From Pelagibacterium nitratireducens (GTDB lineage Bacteria > Pseudomonadota > Alphaproteobacteria > Rhizobiales > Devosiaceae), in assembly GCF_037044555.1 (NCBI RefSeq), contig NZ_CP146275.1, positions 2,646,501-2,710,500 of the forward strand: 64,000 nt of DNA, in the 5' to 3' direction. Position 1 is the first letter of the stretch; the number at the start of each line of letters is the position of its first letter. A model generated the notes under the pieces. It did no database searches. It worked only from the letters and a program-made list of their open reading frames with translations, and had not been told where the DNA came from. The position numbers and the translations under genes are program-made. Of this stretch, positions 26,587 through 36,488 are shown one piece after another.

Positions 26587-29490
26587 ATGCCGCACCATCC
26601 CGCCTTTGAGCTGATCGCCGAGGAAAAGATCAACGAGATCAATTCCTTGGCGCGCCATTACCGGCATAAAAAGACCGGTGCGGAAGTGCTTTCGCTCATC
26701 AATGACGATGAAAACAAGGTGTTCGGCATCTCCTTTGCCACGCCTCCCCAGGATTCGACCGGTTTGCCCCATATCCTGGAACATTCGGTCCTTTGCGGCT
26801 CGGAAAAGTTCCCTGTCAAAAAGCCGTTCGTGGAGATGCTCAAAGGCTCGCTGCACACCTTCCTCAACGCCATGACCTTCCCCGACAAGACGGTCTATCC
26901 CGTGGCCAGCCAGAACCTTGCGGACTTCTACAATCTCACCGAAGTCTATATGGACGCAGTGTTTTTTCCGCTCCTGACCCGCGAGACCTTCCAGCAGGAA
27001 GGCTGGCATTACGAGATCGAGAACCCGCACGATCCCATGATCTTCAAGGGCGTGGTCTTTAACGAAATGAAGGGCGGGTTCTCATCACCCGACCAGGTCA
27101 ATTACGCCTACGCCCTGCAATCACTTTTCCCCGATGCGGTCTATTCGAACTATAGTGGTGGCGATCCGCGGGTGATGCCCGATCTCACATACGAACAGTT
27201 CAGGGATTTTCACAAACGCTACTATCACCCCTCCAACGCCCAGATCATATTCTACGGCGACGATGATCCCGAAAAGCGGCTCGAACTGCTCGACGCCGTG
27301 CTGTCACGCTTTGAAAAAGGCGAGAAAGCACAAGCACATACGCCGCAAAAGCGCTTCGATTCCCCGCGCCGGTTCGAAAAGACCTATCCGGCAGAGGACA
27401 CCAACAGACGCTCGTCTTTCGTCACGCTCAACTGGATGGTCGATCCCACCGACGACATCGAGGAGCAGCTGGCCCGCACCGTGATGCGCCGTGCGCTGGT
27501 CGGCAATTCCGCAGCGCCGCTGCACAAGGCCCTGATCGAATCCGGGCTGGGTGAAGCCATCATCTCGTCGGCCATCGAACTCTCCCAGCCGGTCCTCAAT
27601 TTCGGGCTGCGCGGCGCCGATGGTGACGACGCCGACCGGATCGAAACGCTGATCCTGAACACCCTCGCCCACCTTGCCGAGCACGGCATTGATGACGCGA
27701 CCATCGAAGCCACACTCAACTCGCTCGAGTTCGAACTCCGAGAGCAGAACACCGGCGGCTATCCTCGCGGAATCGCTTACTTTTTCGGCGCCCTGAACAA
27801 TTGGCTCTATGGTCGCGATCCCCTTGACGGACTGCGTTTCGAAGCGGCGCTGGCCAGTCTCAAGACCCGCATCGCGTCGGGCGAGAAGGTCATTGAAAAT
27901 CTCATCCGAACCACCCTTCTCGACAACCCCCACCGCACCACGCTGGTCCTGCGGCCCGATCCCCAACAGGCAGAGCGCGAGGAAGCCGCCGAACGCGCCC
28001 GGCTCGATGCAGCCCGCGCCGCGATGAATGACGACGACGTCGCCGCCGCCATCGAGACAACCAAAAAGCTCAAGGCTCTCCAGAACGCCGCCGACAAGCC
28101 CGAGAATCTGGCGAAAATCCCGACCCTGACCGTCGCCGACCTGCCGCGCGAAGGGATGACCATTCCCACCGAGGAGTTGGCCGTGGAGGGCGTGCGAACG
28201 CTGGTTCACGACCTCCCCACCAACGGCATCGTCTATCTCGATTTAGGCTTTGATCTCAAAACCTTGCCGCGCGATCTGCTGCCCTATCTGCCCGTGTTCT
28301 CCCGGGCGCTCAAGCAGACCGGGACCTCGAGCGCCGATTTCGTCGCGCTCACACAACGCATCGGCCGCTCGACCGGCGGCATCGGGATTTCCCGGATCAA
28401 TTCGCCCATCCTCGATAGCGCCGAAGCCGCTGCGTTTCTGATGGTCCGTGCCAAGGCCACGTCCGAAAAGACCGGTGAAATGCTTGATATCGTTCACGAT
28501 ATCCTGACAGATGCCCGGCTGGACAATCGTGACAGAATCCGCCAGATCGTCGCCGAAGACAAGGCGCGGACCGAGGCATCCCTGGTCCCCTCGGGCCATC
28601 AATACGTCTTCACGCGTCTGCGCGCTGCGCTCCATGAAGCCGACTGGCTGTCCGAGCAGACCGGCGGCGTCACCCAATTGCTCTTCCTGCGCGAATTGGC
28701 GCAAAAGATCGATAATGACTGGGCTTCGGTGCAATCAGCACTCGAAGACATCCGCGCTCATCTCATCAACGCCAATGCCGCCATTGCCAATGTGACCACC
28801 GATGGATCAGCGTGGCCCGGCTTTGCCGATGAGCTCAAGAGTTTCATCGGACGCCTCCCGCGTCACGATTTCGTCCGCGCCGACTGGTCGCCCCTGCCCC
28901 ATCCGGCCAATGAAGGACTGACCATTCCGGCTCAGGTCAACTACGTGGCCAAGGGGGTCAACCTCAAGGCGCTCGGCCATGAGCCGTCCGGCGCGCTGTC
29001 GGTGGTCACCAAATATCTCGGCACCACCTATCTCTGGGACAAGGTCCGCGTCGAAGGCGGCGCCTATGGCGGGTTCGCAAGCTTCAATCCACTTGCCGAC
29101 ACCTACGCATTCGGCTCGTACCGCGATCCCAATCTGGTGGCTACGCTCGACGTTTACGACGCCGCTCCGGCCTTCCTGCGCAAAGGCGTTTCAAAGGCCG
29201 ATATCGCCCGTTCCATTATCGGCACGATCGGCGATCTCGATCCCTACCTTCTGCCCGATGCCAAAGGCTACACGGCGCTGATGAGGATCCTTACCGGCGT
29301 TACCGAGGACTATCGGCAGAAGCGCCGCGAACAGGTGCTGTCGACTTCGGAAGCCGATTTTGCCAAGGCGGCAGATCTCCTCGACGAAGTGGCCCGCAAC
29401 GGACACATCGTTGCCATGGGATCGGAAAAGTCCATAACCGCCGCAAACCGCGAGCGGAACGGATTCCTTAGTGTTTCCAAGGTGCTCTGA
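26587..29490 (+). CDS. M16C metalloprotease (presequence-protease/PreP-like)
   Basis: A 967-residue protease of the insulinase superfamily, subfamily M16C. The inverted zinc motif HILEH is in GLPHILEHSVLCGS, with the downstream Glu ligand expected near GVVFNEMKGGFSSP. The C-terminal half has the M16C-associated region and an R/Y-type block (VEGGAYGGFASFNP). Such enzymes form a closed chamber and break down short peptides. The ATG at 26587 follows AGAGGAGCCCTTC and matches the family N terminus; the open frame further upstream is spurious. Confidence 0.93.
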   Translation: MPHHPAFELIAEEKINEINSLARHYRHKKTGAEVLSLINDDENKVFGISFATPPQDSTGLPHILEHSVLCGSEKFPVKKPFVEMLKGSLHTFLNAMTFPDKTVYPVASQNLADFYNLTEVYMDAVFFPLLTRETFQQEGWHYEIENPHDPMIFKGVVFNEMKGGFSSPDQVNYAYALQSLFPDAVYSNYSGGDPRVMPDLTYEQFRDFHKRYYHPSNAQIIFYGDDDPEKRLELLDAVLSRFEKGEKAQAHTPQKRFDSPRRFEKTYPAEDTNRRSSFVTLNWMVDPTDDIEEQLARTVMRRALVGNSAAPLHKALIESGLGEAIISSAIELSQPVLNFGLRGADGDDADRIETLILNTLAHLAEHGIDDATIEATLNSLEFELREQNTGGYPRGIAYFFGALNNWLYGRDPLDGLRFEAALASLKTRIASGEKVIENLIRTTLLDNPHRTTLVLRPDPQQAEREEAAERARLDAARAAMNDDDVAAAIETTKKLKALQNAADKPENLAKIPTLTVADLPREGMTIPTEELAVEGVRTLVHDLPTNGIVYLDLGFDLKTLPRDLLPYLPVFSRALKQTGTSSADFVALTQRIGRSTGGIGISRINSPILDSAEAAAFLMVRAKATSEKTGEMLDIVHDILTDARLDNRDRIRQIVAEDKARTEASLVPSGHQYVFTRLRAALHEADWLSEQTGGVTQLLFLRELAQKIDNDWASVQSALEDIRAHLINANAAIANVTTDGSAWPGFADELKSFIGRLPRHDFVRADWSPLPHPANEGLTIPAQVNYVAKGVNLKALGHEPSGALSVVTKYLGTTYLWDKVRVEGGAYGGFASFNPLADTYAFGSYRDPNLVATLDVYDAAPAFLRKGVSKADIARSIIGTIGDLDPYLLPDAKGYTALMRILTGVTEDYRQKRREQVLSTSEADFAKAADLLDEVARNGHIVAMGSEKSITAANRERNGFLSVSKVL

Positions 29491-29503
29491 GGTGTCGGCC
29501 GGC

Positions 29504-29857
29504 ATGTTTCATAGGAAGGGGTTCGACGATTTCGTCGCGACCCTGGCAGGCACTTCACTTGTCGATCAATGGGACGCCCACGTCGCCAAGGTCGGTGGCA
29601 AGGTGTTCGTTCTGCTCAGCGCAGACGAGGGGGGAGCAGCCCTGACCTTCAAGTGCAGCGAAGAAAGCTTTGAGCTTCTGACCACGCTCGATGGCATCGG
29701 ACAGGCTTCGTACTTCGCCAAGCGCAAATGGGTTACAGCCGCAGAACGCGCGCCCCTATCGGCCACCGAACTCGAAGCCTATGTGAAGCGCTCCTACGAA
29801 CTCGTAGCAGCAGGCCTGACGCGCAAGGCGCGTCAGGCCCTTGGGATCGACGGTTAG
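29504..29857 (+). CDS. MmcQ/YjbR-family protein
   Basis: A 117-residue protein of the MmcQ/YjbR fold, which is like the CyaY/double-wing DNA-binding fold. Typical blocks are [30 protein letters not shown], and [26 protein letters not shown]. It follows the M16C gene by 13 bases and may be co-transcribed. It overlaps the convergent dehydrogenase gene by four bases. The start could also be at GTG 29492. The function of the family is poorly known. Confidence 0.85.
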   Translation: MFHRKGFDDFVATLAGTSLVDQWDAHVAKVGGKVFVLLSADEGGAALTFKCSEESFELLTTLDGIGQASYFAKRKWVTAAERAPLSATELEAYVKRSYELVAAGLTRKARQALGIDG

Positions 29858-31167
29858 GCCGCTGTTACACGCCAGACGATGTGACCGACGTCGTCGGCGA
29901 CCAACAAGGCACCGTCCTTGGCGACAGTGACGCCGACCGGGCGGCCATTGGAGAACTTCTCGTCTTCCGAAAGGAAGCCACCGAGAATTTCGATTGGCTC
30001 GCCGGAGGGCTTTCCACCCTCGAACGGCACCAGAATGACCCTGTAGCCGGAGAGTTTCGAGCGGTTCCACGAGCCATGCTGCCCGATCACCATGCCCTCT
30101 GGAAGGCCCGGCAGCGTGCCCGCCGGAAGCCAGCACAGGCCCAGCGACGCGGTATGTCCGCCCAGCGCATAATCGGGCGCCGTGGCCCTGGCAACCAGGT
30201 CGGTCCGCTGTGGCTGCACACGGTCATCGACCGTGTTGCCCCAATAGGAATATGGCCAGCCATAAAAGCCGCCATCCTTGACCGAGGTCAGATAGTCGGG
30301 AGGGGTTTCGTCGCCCAGACCGTCGCGTTCGTTGACCACGGTCCAGAGGTCCCCTCCAGTCGGCTCCCAGGCCATACCGACCGGGTTGCGCAAGCCACCG
30401 GCAAATTCGCGGTTCTGGCCCGTCTCCAGATCGAGTTCGACAATGCAGGCGCGGCCCTCCTCGGTTTCAAAGCCTTCTTCGGCAATGTTGGAAAGCGAGC
30501 CGATAGCGACGTAGAGCTTGGTCTCGTCCGCGCTGGCAATAACGTTGCGGGTCCAGTGGCCGCCATCCTTCATCGTGAAGATTGTCTTGCCCTGGGCTGC
30601 GATGGTGGTCTGGCCGTCCTCATAGGGAAACGCCACGACACTGTTGGAGTTGCCGACATAAAATGTCGAACCGATCAGGGCCATGCCGAAGGGCTGGTGC
30701 TGGTCCTTGAGGAACACTTCACGGATTTCGGGCACACCATCGCCGTCGGCATCGCGCAAGAGCGTGATCTGATTGGCGTTCGGAAAGGTCGCGCCGGCCC
30801 GCTTCATCGTCCGGTTCATGGCATAATCCATAAAGCCCGAGACCTTGCGGGGAATGGTTGCGGATTCGGCAACGAGCACATCACCATTGGGCAGCGCATA
30901 GACCCAGCGCGGGTGTTTGAGCTTTTCGGCGAATACGCTGACCTTAAGACCGGGAGCGGTCCGTGGCTTGGCGCCACCCTGCCAGCCCCGCGCCGTAGGC
31001 ATCTTGAGCATGGGAACCGCGCCCTGCGGCTTTGCGGACGGAATGGCTGGCTTTGTGCCAAATTGTGGCGCATGCGTTTTGACACGCGTGGTCCACCACA
31101 CGTAGCCACCGCCGATAATGACGACCGCAAGGATTGCGATCACCAGCAAGATTGTCCAGACCGACAT
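29854..31167 (-). CDS. membrane-anchored PQQ-dependent (sorbosone-type) dehydrogenase
   Basis: A 437-residue protein with one N-terminal membrane helix ([20 protein letters not shown]) and a periplasmic six-bladed propeller of the glucose/sorbosone dehydrogenase family. [13 protein letters not shown] is a calcium-site-like loop, and [12 protein letters not shown] corresponds to the conserved Arg block. GGAGGG lies before the ATG. It is unlike the dehydrogenase at 23745: no cytochrome domain and a different N terminus. The substrate is unknown. It is divergent from ilvD with a strong palindrome between them. Confidence 0.88.
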   Translation of the reverse strand: MSVWTILLVIAILAVVIIGGGYVWWTTRVKTHAPQFGTKPAIPSAKPQGAVPMLKMPTARGWQGGAKPRTAPGLKVSVFAEKLKHPRWVYALPNGDVLVAESATIPRKVSGFMDYAMNRTMKRAGATFPNANQITLLRDADGDGVPEIREVFLKDQHQPFGMALIGSTFYVGNSNSVVAFPYEDGQTTIAAQGKTIFTMKDGGHWTRNVIASADETKLYVAIGSLSNIAEEGFETEEGRACIVELDLETGQNREFAGGLRNPVGMAWEPTGGDLWTVVNERDGLGDETPPDYLTSVKDGGFYGWPYSYWGNTVDDRVQPQRTDLVARATAPDYALGGHTASLGLCWLPAGTLPGLPEGMVIGQHGSWNRSKLSGYRVILVPFEGGKPSGEPIEILGGFLSEDEKFSNGRPVGVTVAKDGALLVADDVGHIVWRVTAA

Positions 31168-31252
31168 AGGGCCCTCCCAGAGGCGAAACTTCCAAAAGGC
31201 GATCTATTGCGCGATCCGGACGGTCCGGGCAACCGAGCAGCGCAACTTTTTG

Positions 31253-31275
31253 CCGTACCGTACGTTACGGTACGG
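31253..31275. promoter_or_regulatory. 23-bp palindrome, TetR-type operator candidate
   Basis: CCGTACCGTA and TACGGTACGG form perfect 10-bp arms around CGT between the sorbosone-type dehydrogenase and ilvD. The alternating TACGGTAC pattern is typical of TetR-family operators in alphaproteobacteria. It lies 86 bases upstream of the dehydrogenase start and 121 bases upstream of ilvD. Confidence 0.65.
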
Positions 31276-31395
31276 TTTATCTTTACACTGCGTGCCAGCG
31301 GCGTTAGAGATAGGACATGGTTTCGGCAGCGCCCGAGGAGACGCTGGCCGGAACGGGCCAAGAGCCGACAATTTTTCTTTTCCGCAGGTGACCTC

Positions 31396-33240
31396 ATGCC
31401 CGCATATCGTTCACGTACAACCACCCATGGCCGCAACATGGCCGGTGCCCGCGGCCTTTGGCGCGCCACCGGCATGAAGGATGGCGATTTCGGCAAGCCG
31501 ATCATTGCCGTCGTCAATTCGTTCACCCAGTTCGTGCCGGGCCATGTGCATCTGAAAGACCTCGGGCAGATGGTAGCGCGCGAAATCGAACGCGCTGGCG
31601 GTGTAGCCAAGGAATTCAACACCATCGCGGTCGATGACGGCATCGCAATGGGCCATGACGGAATGCTCTATTCCCTGCCCAGCCGCGAAGTGATCGCCGA
31701 CAGTGTGGAATACATGGTCAACGCGCACTGCGCGGACGCCATGGTGTGCATTTCCAACTGCGACAAGATCACGCCGGGCATGCTGAACGCGGCAATGCGA
31801 CTCAACATTCCCGTGGTGTTCGTTTCGGGCGGACCGATGGAAGCCGGCAAGGTCGTCCATCGCGACAAATTGCAGGCTCTCGATCTGGTCGACGCCATGG
31901 TCGTTGCTGCCGACGACAGCTATACCGACGAGGAAGTGACCGCCATCGAGGAGGCTGCCTGCCCGACCTGTGGATCCTGTTCGGGAATGTTCACCGCCAA
32001 TTCGATGAACTGCCTCACCGAGGCACTTGGTCTGTCGCTGCCGGGAAATGGCTCGACACTGGCGACCCACGCCGACCGCAAGCGGCTGTTTCTGGAGGCA
32101 GGGCATCTGATCGTCGATCTCGCCCGCCGCTATTACGAACAGAACGATGAAAGCGTGCTGCCGCGTTCGATCGTCACCAAAAAGGCCTTCCAGAACGCCA
32201 TGGCGCTCGACATTGCCATGGGTGGTTCGACCAACACCGTGCTGCACATCCTGGCCGCTGCCTATGAAGGCGAGGTCGATTTCACCATGGACGACATCGA
32301 CGCGTTGTCGCGCAAGGTGCCGGTGCTGTGCAAGGTGGCTCCCGCCAAGCAGGACGTTCACATGGAAGACGTCCACCGCGCCGGCGGTATCATGAGCATT
32401 CTGGGACAGCTCGATCGCGCCAACCTTCTGCATCGGGAGTTGCCGACCGTCCACAGCGCAACCCTGGGGGATGCGCTGGATCGTTGGGACATTTCGCGGA
32501 CCAATTCGGAAAGCGTGCGACAGTTCTTCATGGCGGCACCGGGCGGCGTGCGCACGACGCAGGCGTTCTCGACCGAAAACCGCTGGGCCGAACTTGATCT
32601 CGACCGCAAGGATGGCGTGATCCGCTCCACCGAGCATGCCTTTTCCAAGGATGGGGGCCTTGCCGTTCTCAAGGGCAATATCGCGCTCAATGGCTGCGTA
32701 GTCAAAACGGCTGGCGTTGACGAATCCATTCTCAAATTCACCGGCAAGGCTGTGGTTTTCGAAAGCCAGGACGATGCGGTCTCGGACATTTTGACCGGCA
32801 AGGTAAAGGAGGGCGACGTGGTCGTCATCCGCTACGAAGGCCCCAAGGGCGGGCCGGGCATGCAGGAAATGCTCTATCCGACCAGCTATCTGAAGTCCAA
32901 GGGGTTGGGGAAGGCCTGCGCCCTGGTGACCGACGGGCGGTTTTCCGGCGGCACCTCAGGGCTTTCCATCGGACACGCCTCGCCCGAAGCGGCGCAGGGC
33001 GGGGCCATCGGGCTGGTGGAAAACGGAGATACCATCGAGATCGATATCCCGAACCGCACGATCAACCTGCTGATTTCGGACGCCGATCTGGCCGCCCGCC
33101 GCGCGGCCATGGATGCCAAGGGTCCCGATGCGTGGAAGCCGGAAGCGCCGCGCAAGCGCAAGGTGACCACCGCGCTCAAGGCCTATGCGGCCTTTGCGGC
33201 AAGCGCCGATCTGGGTGCTGTCCGCATCCTTCCCGAATAG
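31396..33240 (+). CDS. ilvD: dihydroxy-acid dehydratase
   Basis: Dehydrates 2,3-dihydroxy acids to 2-oxo acids in valine, leucine and isoleucine synthesis; an iron-sulfur enzyme of the cytoplasm. At 614 residues it has the length of Escherichia coli IlvD. The cluster cysteines are seen in [14 protein letters not shown] and [11 protein letters not shown], and [19 protein letters not shown] is the conserved C-terminal block with the catalytic Ser region. AGGTGA precedes the ATG. The open frame extends 1.7 kb upstream with no family sequence, so the longer start is rejected. Confidence 0.96.
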   Translation: MPAYRSRTTTHGRNMAGARGLWRATGMKDGDFGKPIIAVVNSFTQFVPGHVHLKDLGQMVAREIERAGGVAKEFNTIAVDDGIAMGHDGMLYSLPSREVIADSVEYMVNAHCADAMVCISNCDKITPGMLNAAMRLNIPVVFVSGGPMEAGKVVHRDKLQALDLVDAMVVAADDSYTDEEVTAIEEAACPTCGSCSGMFTANSMNCLTEALGLSLPGNGSTLATHADRKRLFLEAGHLIVDLARRYYEQNDESVLPRSIVTKKAFQNAMALDIAMGGSTNTVLHILAAAYEGEVDFTMDDIDALSRKVPVLCKVAPAKQDVHMEDVHRAGGIMSILGQLDRANLLHRELPTVHSATLGDALDRWDISRTNSESVRQFFMAAPGGVRTTQAFSTENRWAELDLDRKDGVIRSTEHAFSKDGGLAVLKGNIALNGCVVKTAGVDESILKFTGKAVVFESQDDAVSDILTGKVKEGDVVVIRYEGPKGGPGMQEMLYPTSYLKSKGLGKACALVTDGRFSGGTSGLSIGHASPEAAQGGAIGLVENGDTIEIDIPNRTINLLISDADLAARRAAMDAKGPDAWKPEAPRKRKVTTALKAYAAFAASADLGAVRILPE

Positions 33241-33245
33241 AGAGA

Positions 33246-33270
33246 ATGCCGGCTCTGGGAGCCGGCATTT
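33246..33270 (+). terminator. Rho-independent terminator of ilvD
   Basis: ATGCCGGCT and AGCCGGCAT pair perfectly (9 bp) around CTGGG, six bases past the ilvD stop, followed by TTCCGTTT. Confidence 0.8.
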
Positions 33271-33273
33271 CCG

Positions 33274-33304
33274 TTTCATATGCGGCACAGTGCTGCATAT
33301 GAAA
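33274..33304. promoter_or_regulatory. 31-bp near-perfect palindrome upstream of the EamA gene
   Basis: TTTCATATGCGGCAC, a central A, and GTGCTGCATATGAAA match in 14 of 15 arm positions. It starts just after the ilvD terminator and ends 70 bases before the EamA-type gene. No T-run follows, so an operator fits better than a second terminator. A further small dyad TTGCA-N6-TGCAA lies at 33312-33327. Confidence 0.6.
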
Positions 33305-33374
33305 TGGCCCCTTGCATAGCGGTGCAATTGGGCTAGGTTCGGCCCTACCCTCCCGTTCCTGCCAGGCGTGCTTC

Positions 33375-34337
33375 ATGTCCAGTTCGACCGTCGGGCACCA
33401 GGATCGCCGTTTGTTTGCGATCGGCCTGGCGCTTGTCACCTATATTTTCTTCACGATCTGCGACACCTGCGCCAAATGGATGGCACTTTCGGGGATGCCG
33501 CCCACCCAGGTGGCGTTCGGGCGCTATTTCGTGCAGTTCGCCTTTATGGCCGGACTGCTGCTGCCGCAATTGGGTCTGGCCAGCTTCAAGACACGGCGTC
33601 CCGTTTTACAAATCCTGCGCGGGTTCGGGCTTTTGGGCATGACGGCGTTCAATTTCTTTGCGCTGCTCTACCTGCCGCTGACCGTGACGTCCTCTATCAT
33701 GTTCGGCATGCCACTGCTGATCACCGCCCTGTCGGTACCATTTCTGGGCGAACAGGTCGGCTGGCGACGCTGGATGGCCATCCTCGTGGGGTTCGTGGGT
33801 ATCGTCATCATCATCCAGCCGTGGGACGCGAGTTTCCATTGGGCGATTTTCCTGTCTCTTGGCAGCATCCTGTCGGCCGGGCTTTATTTCATTCTGACGC
33901 GCAAGCTGACGGAAACCGAAACCACGGCCAGCCTGCAACTTTATGCCGGTTTGGTTGGCACTGTTTGCCTGTTGCCGTTTGCGCTGGCCAATTGGACCTG
34001 GCCCGAAGGCCCGCTGACCTGGATCATCTTTCTGGGCGTTGGACTGGCCGCCATGACGGGTCATCAGATTTCGATCATCGCCCATCGCTACGCGCCGGCA
34101 TCAATTCTCGCGCCGTTTGGTTATAGCCAGATCATCTGGATGACGCTCTCGAGCTGGCTGATCTTTCATCAGCCGCCCACGCTGTGGCTGTTTGTTGGCG
34201 GGCCCATCGTGATCGGGTCTGGGCTTTATATCTGGCTACGCGAGCGCCAACTGGCCAAGAAGGCCGTCCGCCCCGTCACGACGGCCGATGCCGATATCGC
34301 CGCTGAGAAAAAGGACGCAGAAGGCCATCCGGCCTGA
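33375..34337 (+). CDS. EamA/DMT-superfamily transporter
   Basis: A 320-residue inner-membrane protein with ten hydrophobic segments in two EamA repeats, the drug/metabolite transporter layout. FFTICDTCAKWMA in helix 1 and LTALSVPFLGEQVGWRRWMAILVGFVGI at the end of the first repeat are typical. The ATG at 33375 has only a weak ribosome site. The exported metabolite is not known. Confidence 0.88.
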   Translation: MSSSTVGHQDRRLFAIGLALVTYIFFTICDTCAKWMALSGMPPTQVAFGRYFVQFAFMAGLLLPQLGLASFKTRRPVLQILRGFGLLGMTAFNFFALLYLPLTVTSSIMFGMPLLITALSVPFLGEQVGWRRWMAILVGFVGIVIIIQPWDASFHWAIFLSLGSILSAGLYFILTRKLTETETTASLQLYAGLVGTVCLLPFALANWTWPEGPLTWIIFLGVGLAAMTGHQISIIAHRYAPASILAPFGYSQIIWMTLSSWLIFHQPPTLWLFVGGPIVIGSGLYIWLRERQLAKKAVRPVTTADADIAAEKKDAEGHPA

Positions 34338-34400
34338 CCGAGCGATCGTCGTTTTCGGACAACCCTTCCCCATGTGGCAAATTTTTCTACCCAAAGGCTC

Positions 34401-34429
34401 TTGGCGAGACATTTTTTCGCATCTATAAG
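34401..34429 (+). promoter_or_regulatory. sigma-70-type promoter
   Basis: TTGGCG (34401-34406) and TATAAG (34424-34429) are 17 bases apart, ahead of the short leader frame and the ABC exporter gene. Confidence 0.55.
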
Positions 34430-34468
34430 AAGTGCTCGTTTGGCGCAAACCTGCAAGGAGGCGTTGCA

Positions 34469-34516
34469 TTGACCAGTATCACCGCACCCTCCCAGGGTTA
34501 TGAACGCCACCGTTAG
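34469..34516 (+). CDS. possible 15-residue leader peptide
   Basis: A TTG start is placed seven bases after a perfect AAGGAGG and begins the peptide MTSITAPSQGYERHR, ending in TAG. The ribosome site is among the strongest in the window, yet no larger protein starts here. It lies between a good promoter and the ABC exporter gene 166 bases downstream. It may be a translated leader controlling that gene. Nothing in its sequence is a run of one amino acid, so classical amino-acid attenuation is not indicated. Confidence 0.45.
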   Translation: MTSITAPSQGYERHR

Positions 34517-34682
34517 GTTGCCGGCCATGCCCCGCGTCCGCCGCCTCTAGAGGCCGCTGCGCATCTTCCTTAAAGTTCAAGCGACCGTCACACGGGCACC
34601 AGTCCGTCTGTCGTTCGTCCATACCATTTCCAGTTCATAGGACCGGCGCGCCTGCATGCTTGCGGCAACCGGTATCGGGACC

Positions 34683-36488
34683 ATGACTCGCAAGAAACTC
34701 GATATGAAGGGAACGACTTATCGGTCCGTTCTCGGCTACACTTTCAGACATTGGCAACGCCAGCCCTGGCGCATCGCCGCGATTTTGGGCTTCATCACGC
34801 TGGCGACGCTGGCCGATGTGATGACGCCCTATTTCGCGGGCCGGCTTGTCGAGGCTATTGCCTCGGGTTCGGTGGGAAACGAAACCACGCTTGAGGCGGC
34901 ATTTTCGGCCCTGGCTATTCTTGTCGCCCTTGGCGCAACGGCGGTCGTCCTGCGGTTTGGCGCGTTCCGCAACATCATTCGGCTAACGCTTTTCATGATG
35001 GCGGACGTGGTCAACGAGACCTTCCATCGCGTACAGCGCTTCTCGACCGACTGGCACGCCAACACCTTCGCCGGCTCCACCGTGCGCAAGATCACGCGCG
35101 GGATGTGGTCGCTCGATCTGTTGAACGACACGCTGCTTGTCGCTCTGTTTCCCTCGACGATCATGCTCGTGGGTACAACGGTGCTGCTGGCCTCGTTCTG
35201 GCCAATCATGGGGCTGGTAATCGGGCTTGGATCGCTGCTCTTTATCGCCGGAACCATAGGCATCACCGTCGCTTACGTCTCGCCGGCGGCTTCGCTTTCC
35301 AATGCCTGGGATACCAAGGTGGGCGGTGCCTTGTCCGATGCCATCGGCTGCAATGCCGTGGTCAAGGGCTTTGGCGCTGAAGCGCGCGAAGAAACCCGGT
35401 TGGGCGGCGTTGTCGCCAAATGGCAGAAGCGCACGCTGCGGACCTGGAACCGCTACAATCTCAACGGGGTCGCCCAGGATACTGCCCTGCTCATTCTGCG
35501 CGCCACCATCCTGGGAACCGGTGTCCTGCTCTGGCTGCAAGGCGTGGCAAATGCAGGCGACATCACCTTCGTTCTGACCTCGTTTTTCGTGCTTCAGGGG
35601 TATCTGCAGGACGTGGGGATGCATTTCCGCAACCTGCAGCGCTCGGTCAACGAGATGGAGGAGCTGGTCGAACTCGACGCGGCACCCTATGGCGTTGCCG
35701 ACGTGGCCGGAGCCACGCCGATCCGTATTGGCGCCGGAGCCATCGATTTCGACAGGGTGACATTCCAGTATGGCGGACACGAATCCCCGCTCTACAAGGA
35801 TTTTTCCGTGACGATCAAGTCAGGCGAGCGTGTCGGTCTCGTGGGGCATTCGGGCTCGGGCAAAACGACATTCGTCAAGCTCATCCAGCGCCTCTATGAC
35901 ATCAATGACGGCCAGATTCTGATCGATGGGCAGAACATTGCCGAGCATGAACAGGCCAGTCTTCGCAGCCAGATTGCCATCGTGCAGCAGGAGCCGATCC
36001 TGTTCCACAGGACACTGGCCGACAACATTGCCTATGCGCGCCCCGGTGCAACGCGCGCCGAAGTGATGGATGCGGCCAGAATGGCCAACGCCCATGACTT
36101 CATCGTCTCCCTGCCGAAAGGCTATGAGACCATGGTGGGTGAGCGCGGGGTGAAGCTCTCCGGCGGTGAACGTCAGCGGGTGGCCATTGCGCGGGCCTTT
36201 CTGGCCAACAACCCGATCCTGATCCTGGACGAAGCCACATCGAGCCTGGATTCGGAGAGCGAGTTGCTGATCCAGCAGGCCATCGAACGCCTGATGACCG
36301 GTCGCACGACGCTGGTCATCGCGCACCGTCTCTCGACAGTTCGCGCCCTCGACCGGATTCTTGTGTTCGACAAGGGCCGAATTGTCGAGGAAGGCGATCA
36401 TATGGCGCTGATCCGCCGCGAAAGCGGCATCTATCGCCGTCTGTTCGAAAAGCAGGCTCTGGAATTGACCAAGGGACTGGTCGCCTAA
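34683..36488 (+). CDS. ABC exporter, fused membrane and ATPase domains
   Basis: About 601 residues: a six-helix type I exporter membrane domain (residues about 25-330) and an ATPase domain. Walker A is GHSGSGKTTFVKL, the signature is LSGGERQRVAIARAF, Walker B is ILILDEATSSLDSES, and the switch His is in LVIAHRLSTV. It would work as a homodimer or with a partner; none is adjacent. The start is unsure (ATG 34656, 34683 or 34704). The leader region suggests regulated expression. The exported substrate is unknown. Confidence 0.9.
   Translation: MTRKKLDMKGTTYRSVLGYTFRHWQRQPWRIAAILGFITLATLADVMTPYFAGRLVEAIASGSVGNETTLEAAFSALAILVALGATAVVLRFGAFRNIIRLTLFMMADVVNETFHRVQRFSTDWHANTFAGSTVRKITRGMWSLDLLNDTLLVALFPSTIMLVGTTVLLASFWPIMGLVIGLGSLLFIAGTIGITVAYVSPAASLSNAWDTKVGGALSDAIGCNAVVKGFGAEAREETRLGGVVAKWQKRTLRTWNRYNLNGVAQDTALLILRATILGTGVLLWLQGVANAGDITFVLTSFFVLQGYLQDVGMHFRNLQRSVNEMEELVELDAAPYGVADVAGATPIRIGAGAIDFDRVTFQYGGHESPLYKDFSVTIKSGERVGLVGHSGSGKTTFVKLIQRLYDINDGQILIDGQNIAEHEQASLRSQIAIVQQEPILFHRTLADNIAYARPGATRAEVMDAARMANAHDFIVSLPKGYETMVGERGVKLSGGERQRVAIARAFLANNPILILDEATSSLDSESELLIQQAIERLMTGRTTLVIAHRLSTVRALDRILVFDKGRIVEEGDHMALIRRESGIYRRLFEKQALELTKGLVA

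Larger units (their letters stand above)
34338..34682. other. leader region of the ABC exporter
   Basis: About 345 bases without a normal-sized gene. It holds a good sigma-70 promoter (34401-34429), a 15-codon leader reading frame with a strong ribosome site (34469-34516), and the 12-bp palindrome GCCTCTAGAGGC near 34541-34552. Together these resemble an attenuator leader. Confidence 0.5.

Noticed and set aside
29728..31395. Long N-terminal extension of the ilvD frame
   Set aside because: The extra 556 codons lie antisense to the sorbosone-type dehydrogenase and have no IlvD sequence; the true start at 31396 gives the standard length.
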